Positions 28,015 through 37,130 are shown, counted from the stretch's first letter. The stretch is DNA of 44,947 bases from an uncultured Clostridia bacterium (GCA_947630235.1 CANRGN010000012.1:1-44947), one strand, 5' to 3'. A program made the numbers and translations. Notes: a model not told the origin generated them from the letters alone.

Positions 28015-29358
28015 TTAGATAGTTATATTTAATCCCATAACCCATGTTGCTACTTTAAAGAAAATTAATACAGAGCACATATCAGATATAGTTGAAATAA
28101 CAGGAGTAGCCATAAGTGCAGGGTCAATATTTAATTTTTTTGCAAGCATTGGTAAAGAACATCCTAATATTTTTGCAACAACAACTGTACCGAGTAACGA
28201 TAAAGATACAGTTTCAGCCAGTTTAATATCTTTATATTGAATTAGTATTCTTATACTATTTGCTAAGCCTAACATAAGGGCTACTAATATAGCTACTCTA
28301 AATTCTTTCCAAATAGCTTTAAAATAATCTTTTAATTCTATTTCATCATTTGACATACCACGAATAATTAATGTTGAAGTTTGTGATCCGCAATTACCAG
28401 TAGTTCCCATTATCATTGGAATAAATGCAACCAAAATTGGAACAGATGCAAATGCAGCTTCATATTTTGTTATTATTGCACCTGTAACTATTGATGAAAG
28501 CATAAGTACAATAAGCCAAACAATTCTATTTTTAGCATGTAAAAATACACTAGTTTTAAAATAAGTATCTTCACTAGGTGAAACGGCAGCCATTTTTGAA
28601 AAATCTTCATCTACCTCTTCTTGCAATACATCTATAGCATCATCAATTGTTATAATACCAACTAATCTTCTTTCTTTATCTACAACTGGAAGAGCAAAAA
28701 AATTATATTTATCAAACATTTTTGCAACATTTTCTTTATCTTCTAAAGTATTCGTAGTTATTACATTTACATTCATTATGTCTTTTAATTTTTCATCTTT
28801 TTCTGCAATTAATAAATCTTTTAAATCTATTATTCCTTTTAATTTTCTATCTACACTTAATACATAACAATTATACACAGTTTCTTTTTGAAGCCCAATT
28901 TTTCTTATTTTTTCAAAAGCTTGTTCAACAGTCATATTCTCTTTTAAATCAACAAATTCTGTAGTCATAATTGTTCCAGCACTATCCTCAGGATAATTTA
29001 ATAATTCGTTTATAATTTTTCTATCACTTGATTTTACATTTTTTAAAATTCTTTTCACTACATTTGAAGGCATTTCTTCAATTAAATCGACTGTATCATC
29101 CATAAATAGTTCATTTATTACATCCTTCAATTCTTTTTCAGTAAAACTATTTATTAATTTTTCTTGAATATCAGAATCTAATTCAGCAAATACTTCTGCA
29201 GCTTTTTCTTTAGATAATATTCTATAAATTACAATTAACTTATCATCAGAAACTTCTTCAAATATCGACGGAAAATCAGCGGAGTTCATACTTTCTAATA
29301 CTCTTCTTAAATCATTAAATTTTTTTTCTTCTATTAAAATTTCGATTTCTTCTATCAT
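28015..29358 (-). CDS. mgtE: MgtE-family magnesium transporter
   Basis: The 447-residue protein has the MgtE layout: a helical N domain (about 1-125), a CBS pair (about 130-245, with VYNCYVLSVDRKLKGIIDLKDLL and LPVVDKERRLVGIITIDDAID) and five membrane helices at the C-terminus. The pore region PMIMGTTGNCGSQTST carries the family's N-x-GSQ motif. It should conduct Mg2+, gated by Mg2+ bound to the cytosolic domains. The start at 29358 is chosen for the AAAGGAGG before it; a longer frame exists but lacks a binding site. I see no M-box or ykoK-type riboswitch in the short leader. Confidence 0.93.
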   Translation of the reverse strand: MIEEIEILIEEKKFNDLRRVLESMNSADFPSIFEEVSDDKLIVIYRILSKEKAAEVFAELDSDIQEKLINSFTEKELKDVINELFMDDTVDLIEEMPSNVVKRILKNVKSSDRKIINELLNYPEDSAGTIMTTEFVDLKENMTVEQAFEKIRKIGLQKETVYNCYVLSVDRKLKGIIDLKDLLIAEKDEKLKDIMNVNVITTNTLEDKENVAKMFDKYNFFALPVVDKERRLVGIITIDDAIDVLQEEVDEDFSKMAAVSPSEDTYFKTSVFLHAKNRIVWLIVLMLSSIVTGAIITKYEAAFASVPILVAFIPMIMGTTGNCGSQTSTLIIRGMSNDEIELKDYFKAIWKEFRVAILVALMLGLANSIRILIQYKDIKLAETVSLSLLGTVVVAKILGCSLPMLAKKLNIDPALMATPVISTISDMCSVLIFFKVATWVMGLNITI

Positions 29359-29428
29359 TGTAAACCTCCTTTTACTGATTCTCAAGAAAATTATATAAAA
29401 AAAAGAATTTTTAGTCAATAATATTTAA

Positions 29429-29501
29429 TTTCAAAATAATTGAAAGGTGCACAAGACAAAATTTAGTAATTTTCCTTGAACACCTTTGAATTATTTTGAA
29501 A
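29429..29501. repeat. 21-bp inverted repeat around a 31-nt loop
   Basis: The arms at 29429-29449 and 29481-29501 are complementary with a single mismatch. The right arm includes the stop codon of the broken nuclease gene. It may serve as a terminator for that gene, but the loop is unusually long and the stem much longer than needed. Confidence 0.72.
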
Positions 29502-30286
29502 TTTTATTATCTCCTGTTGCATAATCTATATCTATTCCAGGTTCAACATTGTAAACAAAAACATTAAAAGATACACCTTTTCCATTATCCTCTACAGAAT
29601 AAGCTTCCATTTGTACTCCGCTTGCAACTAAATTTTTATCTTCAAAAATTGGCGTTACTCTATATAATACATGATTATTTAAATTTTCTTTTTCTTCTAA
29701 ATAATCATCTACCTGGTTTTCAAAAGGTAACATTCCGATCAACATTCATATATTTTGTTCCTGTAATTAAATTTTTAGGATTATCATTTTCGGCAGATAA
29801 TTGCCATCCAATTAAATGGCATCTGTTATATATAAATCCTCCCAATTTCTTATAATTTTTATTCTTCCATCCAGATGGATGTATACTACTAATATTTCCT
29901 CTTTCTTCTCCTATTTTAGGCTGAATTTCTTTGCAAATATTAGCATAAGCTACTCCACATCTACCAAGTTCATCTAAATCAGAATAAAATTCAAATTCTT
30001 CCTTTGTATAATCATTATTTGAAAAATTAGGTATATTATCATTTATTATAATATATGGGGAACCACTATATTCTGGTATATTATCTAAGTTAAAGCTTCC
30101 AGTTGTTTTAATATTTAAATTTTCTTTAACTGAATTTTCTTTAACTACATTTACATTAAAATAATTAGTTGCATAAGCTTCAATTTCACTACTATAATTA
30201 TTATAAATTAATAAAATTAATAAAGTTATAATTAATACTATAAGTTCTTTTTTCCAATCTCTTTTTTTTCCTTTTTTCCTTTTCAT
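29491..30286 (-). pseudogene. anchored DNA/RNA non-specific endonuclease, frameshifted
   Basis: Two overlapping frames together form one nuclease of the NRCHL-type DNA/RNA non-specific endonuclease family. Frame 1 (30286 to 29720) has an N-terminal membrane helix (about 14-30), NIPEYSGSPYI, and the catalytic FIYNRCHLIGWQLSAEND with KNLITGTKYMNV. Frame 2 (about 29737 to 29491) continues GMLPFENQVDDYL, NHVLYRVTPIFE, NLVASGVQMEAYSV and DYATGD. The break lies in GATCGGAATG at 29731-29740; removing one base restores NVDGMLPFEN, the normal family sequence. Active-site residues lie before the break, but the truncated product lacks the conserved C-terminal core. A single-base read error is the alternative. 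Confidence 0.88.
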
Positions 30287-30464
30287 ATATGTACTCCTAA
30301 TCTTATTCTTATGTAATTTTTATTTTGTAAAAAATATTTTTAAATTCTTTTATATACTTCTTCAAGCCCAGCAATTTACAAATGTTGATCTTTACAAAAT
30401 TTATATATTTTCAATTTTATTCCTTCTAATTTAAAAATTAATATAGTTTAACCTAATATTTTTC

Positions 30465-30527
30465 CGAACGTTTGTATTGTATCATATAACATTTTTTTAT
30501 TCAATTATTTTTATAAAATAATTGAAT
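30465..30527 (-). promoter_or_regulatory. promoter with dyad operator and LexA-like box upstream of the nuclease gene
   Basis: Minus-strand TTGAAT (30499-30504), 17 bp, TACAAT (30476-30481). A perfect 13-bp inverted repeat (30499-30511 with 30515-30527) overlaps the -35. Directly after the -10, ATACAAACGTTCG (minus strand, 30465-30477) differs at two places from the Gram-positive LexA box half-site pattern GAAC-N4-GTTC. Control by a repressor is an inference. Confidence 0.45.
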
Positions 30528-30567
30528 ATTTAATAAATCAAGGTATTTATAAAATTCAAAAAAAACA

Positions 30568-30596
30568 TTTACTTAAATTGTATTTTGTGATATAAT
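30568..30596 (+). promoter_or_regulatory. promoter of the tandem-repeat protein gene
   Basis: TTTACT (30568-30573), 17 bp and TATAAT (30591-30596) lie upstream of AAGGAG and the ATG at 30634. Confidence 0.68.
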
Positions 30597-30633
30597 TATG
30601 TAAGTTTATTTAAAAAAAAGGAGTAAGTGTATA

Positions 30634-31725
30634 ATGAAAATAAAGCTACCTAATGAATCAAAAAATCAATATAGTAAAAATATTACTTTACCTCAATTAC
30701 TTAATATAGTTAATAATGAATATTCAAAACTATTAAAAATTAATAATATATCCACTAAAAACAATACTAATCTATTTTTTTCGTTAATCGAATATATGTT
30801 ATCACCAAAATATCTTCAAAGATTTGCAAAATTTGGAAATAAAAAGCATACTACTAAATTAATAAAACAAAAAGTATTAAGTATATATGAAATGGATTTA
30901 CTAAAATTATTACAAGAAACTTGTGACAATAGATCTGATAAAGAGAATATTTCAGATATTCAAGCATTAATTAATATTAATAAATATGAATTTATAAGTG
31001 AGATTTTAGAATCCGATTTCCCACAAGAAATGAAAATAGGTACAAAAAAAGCTATAAAAAAATTTACTGATGCTAGATTAAAAGAATATAATATTAGCCC
31101 AGAAGAATTTGAAAGGTATATGCAAAATCCAAAAAATGAAAAAAAATCATCTACTACTATTGATGAAATGCCAAAAGAAAAATCAGAAGAAAATCAAAAT
31201 GAAGTATCAAAAGAAACACCAAAAGAAAATCAAAATGAAGTATCAAAAGAAACGCCAAAAGAAAATCAAAATGAAGTATCAAAAGAAACGCCAAAAGAAA
31301 ATCAAAATGAAGTATCAAAAGAAATGCCAAAAGAAAATCAAAATGAAGTATCAAAAGAAATGCCAAAACAAAGTCAACAAAAAAGTTCATCAAATTCTTC
31401 TAAAACTTCTAAACCAAAAACCTTCTTTGAGCAAGTAAAAGGATATACTAATAATTTCAGTTATTTAATTTCAGAACAAGATTTAAATTGGAATGAGTTA
31501 CATAGAAGCAAATTTAGTGATTACGAAAGTTATTTAAAGTATAGTATATTTCAAAGGGAATTAAATAATTTTATGACACAAAAAAAGAAAACTGAATTAG
31601 AAACAATAAAACAAATTTTAAATAAAAAAATTGATAAATTCAATGAAATTGACGAAGATTTTACAAAAATATTATTAGCAAGAAAAAAAATTATAGAAGA
31701 AAAAAATAAAGATATACAGCACTAG
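30634..31725 (+). CDS. hypothetical protein with five 12-residue tandem repeats
   Basis: The 363-residue soluble protein has an N-terminal helical domain (about 1-165) with YMLSPKYLQRFAKFG, then a low-complexity linker of five repeats of QNEVSKETPKEN-type units (about 188-247), a Ser/Lys-rich stretch, and a C-terminal helical, charged domain with TFFEQVKGYTNNF. It has no signal peptide or membrane helix. I do not recognise either end domain. The repeats probably act as a flexible spacer, and their copy number can change by slippage. A partial copy of the intergenic repeat begins just after the stop. Confidence 0.72.
   Translation: MKIKLPNESKNQYSKNITLPQLLNIVNNEYSKLLKINNISTKNNTNLFFSLIEYMLSPKYLQRFAKFGNKKHTTKLIKQKVLSIYEMDLLKLLQETCDNRSDKENISDIQALININKYEFISEILESDFPQEMKIGTKKAIKKFTDARLKEYNISPEEFERYMQNPKNEKKSSTTIDEMPKEKSEENQNEVSKETPKENQNEVSKETPKENQNEVSKETPKENQNEVSKEMPKENQNEVSKEMPKQSQQKSSSNSSKTSKPKTFFEQVKGYTNNFSYLISEQDLNWNELHRSKFSDYESYLKYSIFQRELNNFMTQKKKTELETIKQILNKKIDKFNEIDEDFTKILLARKKIIEEKNKDIQH
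31195..31374 (+). repeat. 36-bp coding tandem repeat, five copies
   Basis: Units begin at 31195, 31231, 31267, 31303 and 31339, each starting CAAAATGAAGTATCAAAAGA. The 36-bp period keeps the frame, and the units differ at only a few bases (mostly ACA/ACG/ATG in one codon and in the last unit). Confidence 0.93.
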
Positions 31726-31729
31726 AAAA

Positions 31730-31770
31730 CATTTATTTAGCATGAAAAGAACTTTCCTACTGAATAAAAA
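31730..31770 (+). repeat. shortened copy F of the intergenic repeat
   Basis: Only the 3' block remains (CATTTATTTAGCATG...CTTTCCTACTGAATAAAA). It begins a few bases after the stop of the tandem-repeat protein gene and runs into a terminator. Confidence 0.72.
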
Positions 31771-31804
31771 GCCAAAATAGAATTAAAACTATTTTGGCTT
31801 TTAT
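31766..31804. terminator. bidirectional terminator between convergent genes
   Basis: AAAAGCCAAAATAG and CTATTTTGGCTTTT form a long stem with an 8-nt loop between the repeat protein gene and the PEP-dikinase-like gene, with A-run and T-run. Confidence 0.88.
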
Positions 31805-34336
31805 TTAATTCAAAATATTTACTACTCCAGTAGTTCCATCTAACTCTACTTCATCTCCATCTTTTAAACTAGAAATCAAACCACTTATTCCAACTATTGC
31901 AGGAATACCCAGCTCTCTTGAAACTATTGCAGAATGTGAAAGCAAACTTCCTCTTTCAACTAATATCCCACTAGCTGATGGAAAAAGCATTATCCAGCCA
32001 GGATCAGTATATTCTGCAACTAATATTTCACCTTGATTAAGTTTAGCATTTGCAGGATTTTTTATAATTCTAACTTTTCCTCTAACTTTTCCAGGTGATG
32101 CTCCAATTCCCTTCAATTCCATTTTTGCTTCACCACTATTACTAATCACATTATTTTCTTCTCTTTTAAAAGAATTTCCTATATTTACAGCTCCATAAGA
32201 ATAAAATCTCTCATCTGGCAAAGTAATGTTATATTTTAAATATTCTTCTTTTCTTAGTTTTATAAGTTCTCTAAGATTATTAGTAGTAGATTTTCCATCT
32301 ATATAGAATAAGATTTCATCAACTTCTAAATAAAAAATATCTCTTTTATCATCAATTACATTCATTGAAGTAAGCAAATATCCTATTCTTAAAAATAATT
32401 CTCTAACTCTACCAAACAATCTAGTTCTTTCAAATCTTAAATTCTCTCTATTTTTTACTGTATATCTAGCTTGTTTTAAAATGAAGTTAAATTTTGCTTT
32501 TTGAATTGGTTTTGATTTTAATTTTTCTTTTACCTTTTTTTCTGCTTCTATTCTATTTTTCTTTTCATCTATTTCTTCTAGTTTTGTATTTTTTATTCTT
32601 CTTGCAAATGTAGCAATAGATGAATATAAGCTTGATGGATTATCTTTTAATGTTAATGTTTCAAGCTTTAATTCTTGCAAACATCTATCAGAAAACTTAT
32701 CTAAATATTCATTTAACATCTTTTCAAATTTAGGATATTTAGGAAGTTCTTTTTTTATAAATAAAACATCATCATTTTCCAAAAGCTCAATTAGTGAATC
32801 ATCATCTTTAACTACTTTAGCCATTTCTTTTATTCTTCTTGCAGGCTCACTACTAATTATTCCACCTTCATCACATAATAAATCATTATGAATTAAATCT
32901 CCATCTTCTTCAAAAATCTCTCTACACTTCTGTTTAAGTTGTCCATAAAAAATCATAGCAAGAAAATCATTTACTAATGGAGCATCCCATTTATGTAATA
33001 ACTTTTTCTCAAGCTCATAATAATAATCATGAAGTTCGTATAAATCCATATTATCTATATCTTTATCTTGCAATGCATCATTTAATCTATCATAGAATTT
33101 ATCTGTCATCTTTCTAATTTTCAAAAAGCCTTTTACTAACCCAAATCCAGTATTTAATAGCCCTATTTTATCTTTAAAAGTTGCTTCTGGTACTGGAAAC
33201 AAATCATCTGGAAGTGATTCTTTAACCCCCATCATTTGCTCCATGAATTTTTTATTATTTCCAAGTCCTGGGAACATTGAAAGTAGCCCATACCAACCAT
33301 ATAAATTATAATAAACTCTACCATCTATTAGAGCTAACATATTTTTAAACATTTGAGAATTTATTTCAATTTTTTCTTGTTTAACTTTAAAAATTTTACA
33401 AAGCTCTAAATAAACATTTTCATAGACCATTCTAATAAAAGAAAATGTAAGTGGCGTAGTTATTCCACCATAACTTTCAACAATATTGCTATTATCAAAA
33501 ACATTTATTTTTCCATCTTTATTATTTCCTATAGTAGTTATTGGTCTAGACTGAAGTAAATATAATTTATTATTTTCATAAGCCCACTCTATATCTTGAA
33601 ATCTTCCAAAAAACTCGCTTGCTTTTTTAACTAATTTTTTAACTTCTACAATTTGCTCATCACTTAAGATTTGTATATTTTTTAAATCATTATCAACTTC
33701 TACTTGAACAACTTTTCCTTCTTTTAATTTATGAGAATAATCTTTTATAGCAATATTTTTTGTAATTTCATTATTTTTAATTATATAAGTATCAGATGTA
33801 GCAATTCCATCAACTAAACCGCTTCCCAGTCCACATACTGCAGTAACTACAATCTCTTTAACATTAGAATTTACTGGATTTGCTCCAAAAGCAACACCTG
33901 CTTTTTCAGAATTTACCATTTTTTGTACAATTACAGACGGAATCATAATTTCTTCTATATTATTTTCTTTTCTATAAGTTTCAATTCTATCAGAAAAAGC
34001 AGACATATATACATCTAAAACCTTATCTACAACTTCACTTTTTTTAACATATAAAAAAGTATCAAACTGACCAGCAAAAGAATTTTCAGCAGAATCCTCA
34101 TTTCCAGCAGAAGACCTTACAGCAAAATATGTATTATCAGAAAATTTTTTTAAACATTCTTCAATTTCTTTTTCAGCATCACTTAAAACACTTTTATTCT
34201 CTAAATTAAATCCTTTATATGAAACTACAAACCAATCAGGAATATTATCTATAACCATTCCCATTTTAGATAATGCAGTAGCTTTTCCACCCATAAGCTC
34301 ATAATTTTTACTTGTTTTATTTAAAACATATTCCAT
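31805..34336 (-). CDS. PEP/pyruvate dikinase-like phosphotransferase (RPH architecture)
   Basis: The 843-residue protein has an N-terminal ATP-grasp domain (GGKATALSKMG near 16; FAVRSSAGNEDSAENSFAGQ near 100; WAYENNKLYLLQSRPIT near 260), a large middle region and a C-terminal phospho-His domain with the swivelling His801 in LLSHSAIVSRELGIPAIVG. PEP synthases place the His domain in the middle and a PEP-binding barrel at the end. Here the His domain is C-terminal and the barrel is absent, as in rifampin phosphotransferase. It should transfer the beta-phosphate of ATP through His to an acceptor bound by the middle region. The acceptor is unknown; its place behind UbiA and lipid-type genes argues for an endogenous metabolite as well as the antibiotic possibility. 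Confidence 0.85.
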   Translation of the reverse strand: MEYVLNKTSKNYELMGGKATALSKMGMVIDNIPDWFVVSYKGFNLENKSVLSDAEKEIEECLKKFSDNTYFAVRSSAGNEDSAENSFAGQFDTFLYVKKSEVVDKVLDVYMSAFSDRIETYRKENNIEEIMIPSVIVQKMVNSEKAGVAFGANPVNSNVKEIVVTAVCGLGSGLVDGIATSDTYIIKNNEITKNIAIKDYSHKLKEGKVVQVEVDNDLKNIQILSDEQIVEVKKLVKKASEFFGRFQDIEWAYENNKLYLLQSRPITTIGNNKDGKINVFDNSNIVESYGGITTPLTFSFIRMVYENVYLELCKIFKVKQEKIEINSQMFKNMLALIDGRVYYNLYGWYGLLSMFPGLGNNKKFMEQMMGVKESLPDDLFPVPEATFKDKIGLLNTGFGLVKGFLKIRKMTDKFYDRLNDALQDKDIDNMDLYELHDYYYELEKKLLHKWDAPLVNDFLAMIFYGQLKQKCREIFEEDGDLIHNDLLCDEGGIISSEPARRIKEMAKVVKDDDSLIELLENDDVLFIKKELPKYPKFEKMLNEYLDKFSDRCLQELKLETLTLKDNPSSLYSSIATFARRIKNTKLEEIDEKKNRIEAEKKVKEKLKSKPIQKAKFNFILKQARYTVKNRENLRFERTRLFGRVRELFLRIGYLLTSMNVIDDKRDIFYLEVDEILFYIDGKSTTNNLRELIKLRKEEYLKYNITLPDERFYSYGAVNIGNSFKREENNVISNSGEAKMELKGIGASPGKVRGKVRIIKNPANAKLNQGEILVAEYTDPGWIMLFPSASGILVERGSLLSHSAIVSRELGIPAIVGISGLISSLKDGDEVELDGTTGVVNILN

Positions 34337-34351
34337 ATCTTTTAATCCTTT

Positions 34352-35272
34352 TTAAAATATTAATAATCCTAAACTCAAATAAGCAAGCATTATATACAAA
34401 TTTGCTGAAAGCTCACAAGCTTTTGCAAATATCTTTTTCTTTTCTATTATAAATAATAAATTAAATAAATTAATTACTATATATGTAACCAAAATATGAA
34501 TTAAAAATTTACTTCCTAAAACATTATAAACAGCAAATGCTAATAAAGTTTCCAATACTACTAGAATAAAAACTGCTTTAGGTATACCAAAAACTGCAGT
34601 ATATGTTTTTACTCCCTCCTCCTCATCCTCTTTACACCTAACTTTTCGAGCAATTTCCACTATCCAAGAAATAATATATCCAATAACTAATAAACTTACC
34701 AAATCTTTAAAACTTAAAAAATAAATAAAATTAGAAAGATATAAAATAAGAAATGGCAACATAAGTTCATCTAATAAAACTTCCAACAAAATATGTTTAT
34801 CTAAAAATTTTTTTATAAAAAATCCTTTACTCATAATAGCAAAAAATATCCACAAAAAAATCAAAAACACTATTGCTGGACTTCTTAAAATAAGTGTAAT
34901 ACCAATTTGAATTATTGCACAAATTATAAATAGAATTTTTAATTCCTTCAAACTTATAAGTCCTCTAGGCACTGGTCTATAAGGTCTATATTTACAATCC
35001 TCTTCATAATCCTTAAATTCATCAATTATCCTAACCATCAAAAACTGCAAAAAAGCAACTATAAACATAGATATAAGACTTAAATAATTAATAGTATAAG
35101 GATCAACAGCTCTAATAAAAACCCAATCTTTAATTTTATCCTCATAATCAATCTTCCCAAAATAGTTAGTATAACAAAACACCCCAAATACAATACAAAA
35201 AATATACAACCCATAAACCAATACCGGAAATCGTTCTTTTTGATATGTATACCATTTTTTCAAAAAATTCAT
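34352..35272 (-). CDS. UbiA-family prenyltransferase
   Basis: The 306-residue membrane protein has about eight hydrophobic helices. The first Asp-rich motif is RIIDEFKDYEED (about 81-92, a variant of NDxxDxxxD), followed by RPVPRGLIS. The second is the ARKVRCKEDEEEGVKTYTAVFG segment (about 208-229). These bind Mg2+ and an isoprenyl diphosphate, and family members attach prenyl chains to aromatic rings or glycerol phosphate. The acceptor is not evident. It is 15 bp upstream of the PEP-dikinase-like gene, and AGGAG precedes its start. Confidence 0.88.
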   Translation of the reverse strand: MNFLKKWYTYQKERFPVLVYGLYIFCIVFGVFCYTNYFGKIDYEDKIKDWVFIRAVDPYTINYLSLISMFIVAFLQFLMVRIIDEFKDYEEDCKYRPYRPVPRGLISLKELKILFIICAIIQIGITLILRSPAIVFLIFLWIFFAIMSKGFFIKKFLDKHILLEVLLDELMLPFLILYLSNFIYFLSFKDLVSLLVIGYIISWIVEIARKVRCKEDEEEGVKTYTAVFGIPKAVFILVVLETLLAFAVYNVLGSKFLIHILVTYIVINLFNLLFIIEKKKIFAKACELSANLYIMLAYLSLGLLIF

Positions 35273-35306
35273 ATAACGCTCCTAAATATATAAAATTTAA
35301 CTATAT

Positions 35307-35366
35307 AATTAAAATATAAAATATAAAATTAAAATATAAAATATAAAATTTAAAATATAAATTCAA
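35307..35366. repeat. A+T-only short tandem repeat
   Basis: Two perfect 20-bp units (AATTAAAATATAAAATATAA, 35307-35326 and 35327-35346) and a degenerate third lie between the UbiA gene start and the folded element. They are probably a slippage product. Confidence 0.75.
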
Positions 35367-35397
35367 ACTAAAAATATAAAAAACAAATTCACTAATA

Positions 35398-35548
35398 CAG
35401 AGTAGCTAGAATAAGATTCCTATTTAATTTCCGACCGGTTCGTGGGGACCGGATTAGATTCTGTTATGAACGCCAGTGAATTACAGAATCTTATCTGGGG
35501 AGAGGGAGTGAAATTAAATAGGTATCTTATTCTAGCGGCTTCCGTCTG
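35398..35548. other. GC-rich foldback element, possible structured RNA
   Basis: Two 27-base arms (35405-35431 and 35510-35536) are complementary except for one position. They enclose two further hairpins: CCGGT/ACCGG (35435-35452) and AGATTCTGT/ACAGAATCT (35456-35491), plus a purine-rich GGGGAGAGGGAG segment, which gives a three-way-junction shape. Outside the arms CAGA and TCTG (35398 and 35545) can also pair. The stretch is much richer in G+C than anything near it. It lies between the AMP-ligase and UbiA genes, both on the minus strand. It could be a structured RNA, a foldback/MITE-like insertion or a regulatory mRNA structure; I recognise no known family. Confidence 0.75.
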
Positions 35549-35569
35549 ACGAATAATCAAAACAATCAA

Positions 35570-37063
35570 CTACTCAATTTTTAAAATTCTCTTTAATTCC
35601 TTATAATCCACTTTCGTACTATGTCTCTTATCAACAGGAATTTTTTTTATCCACTTCACGTCATCTATTGCAGTAAAATCAACAGCTTTTCGTATTTCAG
35701 ATTCTAATATATCATCTTTTTCTTCTAAAACCAAAACAATTTTGCCATCATTTTCAAATATAGCAGTTTTCCCAATTTTTAATTTACCATGCAAACAAGC
35801 CTCAATATTAAAAAATGGCTGTTTTATCCTTCCTCTAAGCCATAATCTATTTTGTTCATCAATATAACCCAAATCACCAGTTCGATGAAATTTAACCCCA
35901 TCTACAGAAAATTTATTTTCCTTATCTCCTTCTCCATTTACATATCCAGATAAAACATTTTTTCCAGAAACAACAATTTCACCAACACCTTTAGTTTGTA
36001 AATTTTCAAATTCTTTACTAGAGATTTCTCCAATTTCTTTTATTTCATAATTTATTGTTAAACAATTTTCTACACCTACAATTTTTCCTGCTAAAATTCC
36101 TTTACCACCTTTTACTAGCTCTATGTCTTCTCTACTCATATCGTCTATATTAAGTTCAGCTATTGGCTCTGCTTCAGTAGAACCATATAAAGTAGTAATT
36201 TTTGCATTTGGAAAAACTATTTTTAATCTATCTATAAAATCTAGAAAAACAGCACTACCACCTGTAAATATCTTTTTTACATTATCTATAGATATATTAT
36301 TTTTCATACAATAATTGCATATTACATCTAAAAGTCCTGGTGCACACATAATTCTATTTATATCTTTAGTCAAAATTTGATTTACTATTTTTATAGGATC
36401 AGACTTACCTAAATTTGAAAAATTTCCTTCTGTAATAACAGTTGTAATTCCAGTATTTATATTTGATAAAGTAAATATTGGAATACTAGATAATTCTACA
36501 TCATCTTTTTCATAATTTAATATATTTTCTAAAATATTACCCTGTATTTGCAAAAACTCATGAGTTCTCGAAGCTATTTTAGGCTTTCCAGTTGTACCAC
36601 TAGTATATGTTAAAATAGCAGGATAATTATTTTCCAATTCTTCTATATCTAATTTTTGATTAACCTTCAACTTATTTTGAATATTTACATTTATTTTTGT
36701 TTTTAGTTTTTTTAAGTTTTTATTTATATTTGAATATAAAATATACTTAGTTATTCCTATTACTGCATTTATATCATCAAACTCATTATTTTTCATTCCA
36801 CTTTTTATAAATCCAGCATCCATAAAACAAGGAATAGCGCCAATTGACCATATAGAAATTAAACTTACATATAATTCAATTGACATAGGCATTAATACTA
36901 AAACCTTATCACCTTTTTTTATCTTTTGACTTTCTAAGTATATTTTAAAATTAGCAACTTTTTTATATAAATCGCTATATGTAATTTTATCATTTTTTTG
37001 AACAAGACATATTTTATTAGGAGATTTATCACAATTTTGAATCAATTTATTAGCTAAATTCAT
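35570..37063 (-). CDS. AMP-forming acyl ligase (OleC-like C-terminus)
   Basis: The 497-residue enzyme belongs to the adenylate-forming ANL family. The P-loop is LTYTSGTTGKPKIASRT, followed by LYGSTEAEPIAEL, FHRTGDLGYIDEQNRLWLRGR and the C-terminal domain. The ending IKKIPVDKRHSTKVDYKEL resembles the (P)VDxRHNAKI ending of OleC beta-lactone synthetases more than the catalytic Lys ending of acyl-CoA synthetases; this is an inference from a short segment. The substrate should be a carboxylic or beta-hydroxy acid. The start at 37063 is preferred because TTGGAGG lies before it; a frame 12 codons longer exists. Confidence 0.85.
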   Translation of the reverse strand: MNLANKLIQNCDKSPNKICLVQKNDKITYSDLYKKVANFKIYLESQKIKKGDKVLVLMPMSIELYVSLISIWSIGAIPCFMDAGFIKSGMKNNEFDDINAVIGITKYILYSNINKNLKKLKTKINVNIQNKLKVNQKLDIEELENNYPAILTYTSGTTGKPKIASRTHEFLQIQGNILENILNYEKDDVELSSIPIFTLSNINTGITTVITEGNFSNLGKSDPIKIVNQILTKDINRIMCAPGLLDVICNYCMKNNISIDNVKKIFTGGSAVFLDFIDRLKIVFPNAKITTLYGSTEAEPIAELNIDDMSREDIELVKGGKGILAGKIVGVENCLTINYEIKEIGEISSKEFENLQTKGVGEIVVSGKNVLSGYVNGEGDKENKFSVDGVKFHRTGDLGYIDEQNRLWLRGRIKQPFFNIEACLHGKLKIGKTAIFENDGKIVLVLEEKDDILESEIRKAVDFTAIDDVKWIKKIPVDKRHSTKVDYKELKRILKIE

Positions 37064-37130
37064 TTTTGCCTCCAATTTTAAATCAATATTACTATACACA
37101 CAAATTAATTAATTTCAAATATAAATAGTA

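Noticed and set aside
29731..29740. Programmed ribosomal frameshift in the nuclease
   Set aside because: No slippery sequence or stimulatory element is visible and the family is normally encoded in one frame.
31195..31374. Regular 36-bp units as a CRISPR array
   Set aside because: The units are contiguous with no spacers and lie in a coding frame.
31109..31438. Long alternative reading frames on both strands over the tandem repeat
   Set aside because: The 36-bp units lack stops in several frames, so the extra frames are a by-product of the repeat. They have no ribosome binding sites.
35431..35500. tRNA-like or T-arm-like GGTTCG in the folded element
   Set aside because: No cloverleaf, anticodon arm or acceptor stem of the right size can be drawn.
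35546..35552. CTGACGA as a hammerhead ribozyme core
   Set aside because: The required GAAA after a stem II and the closing stem III are absent.
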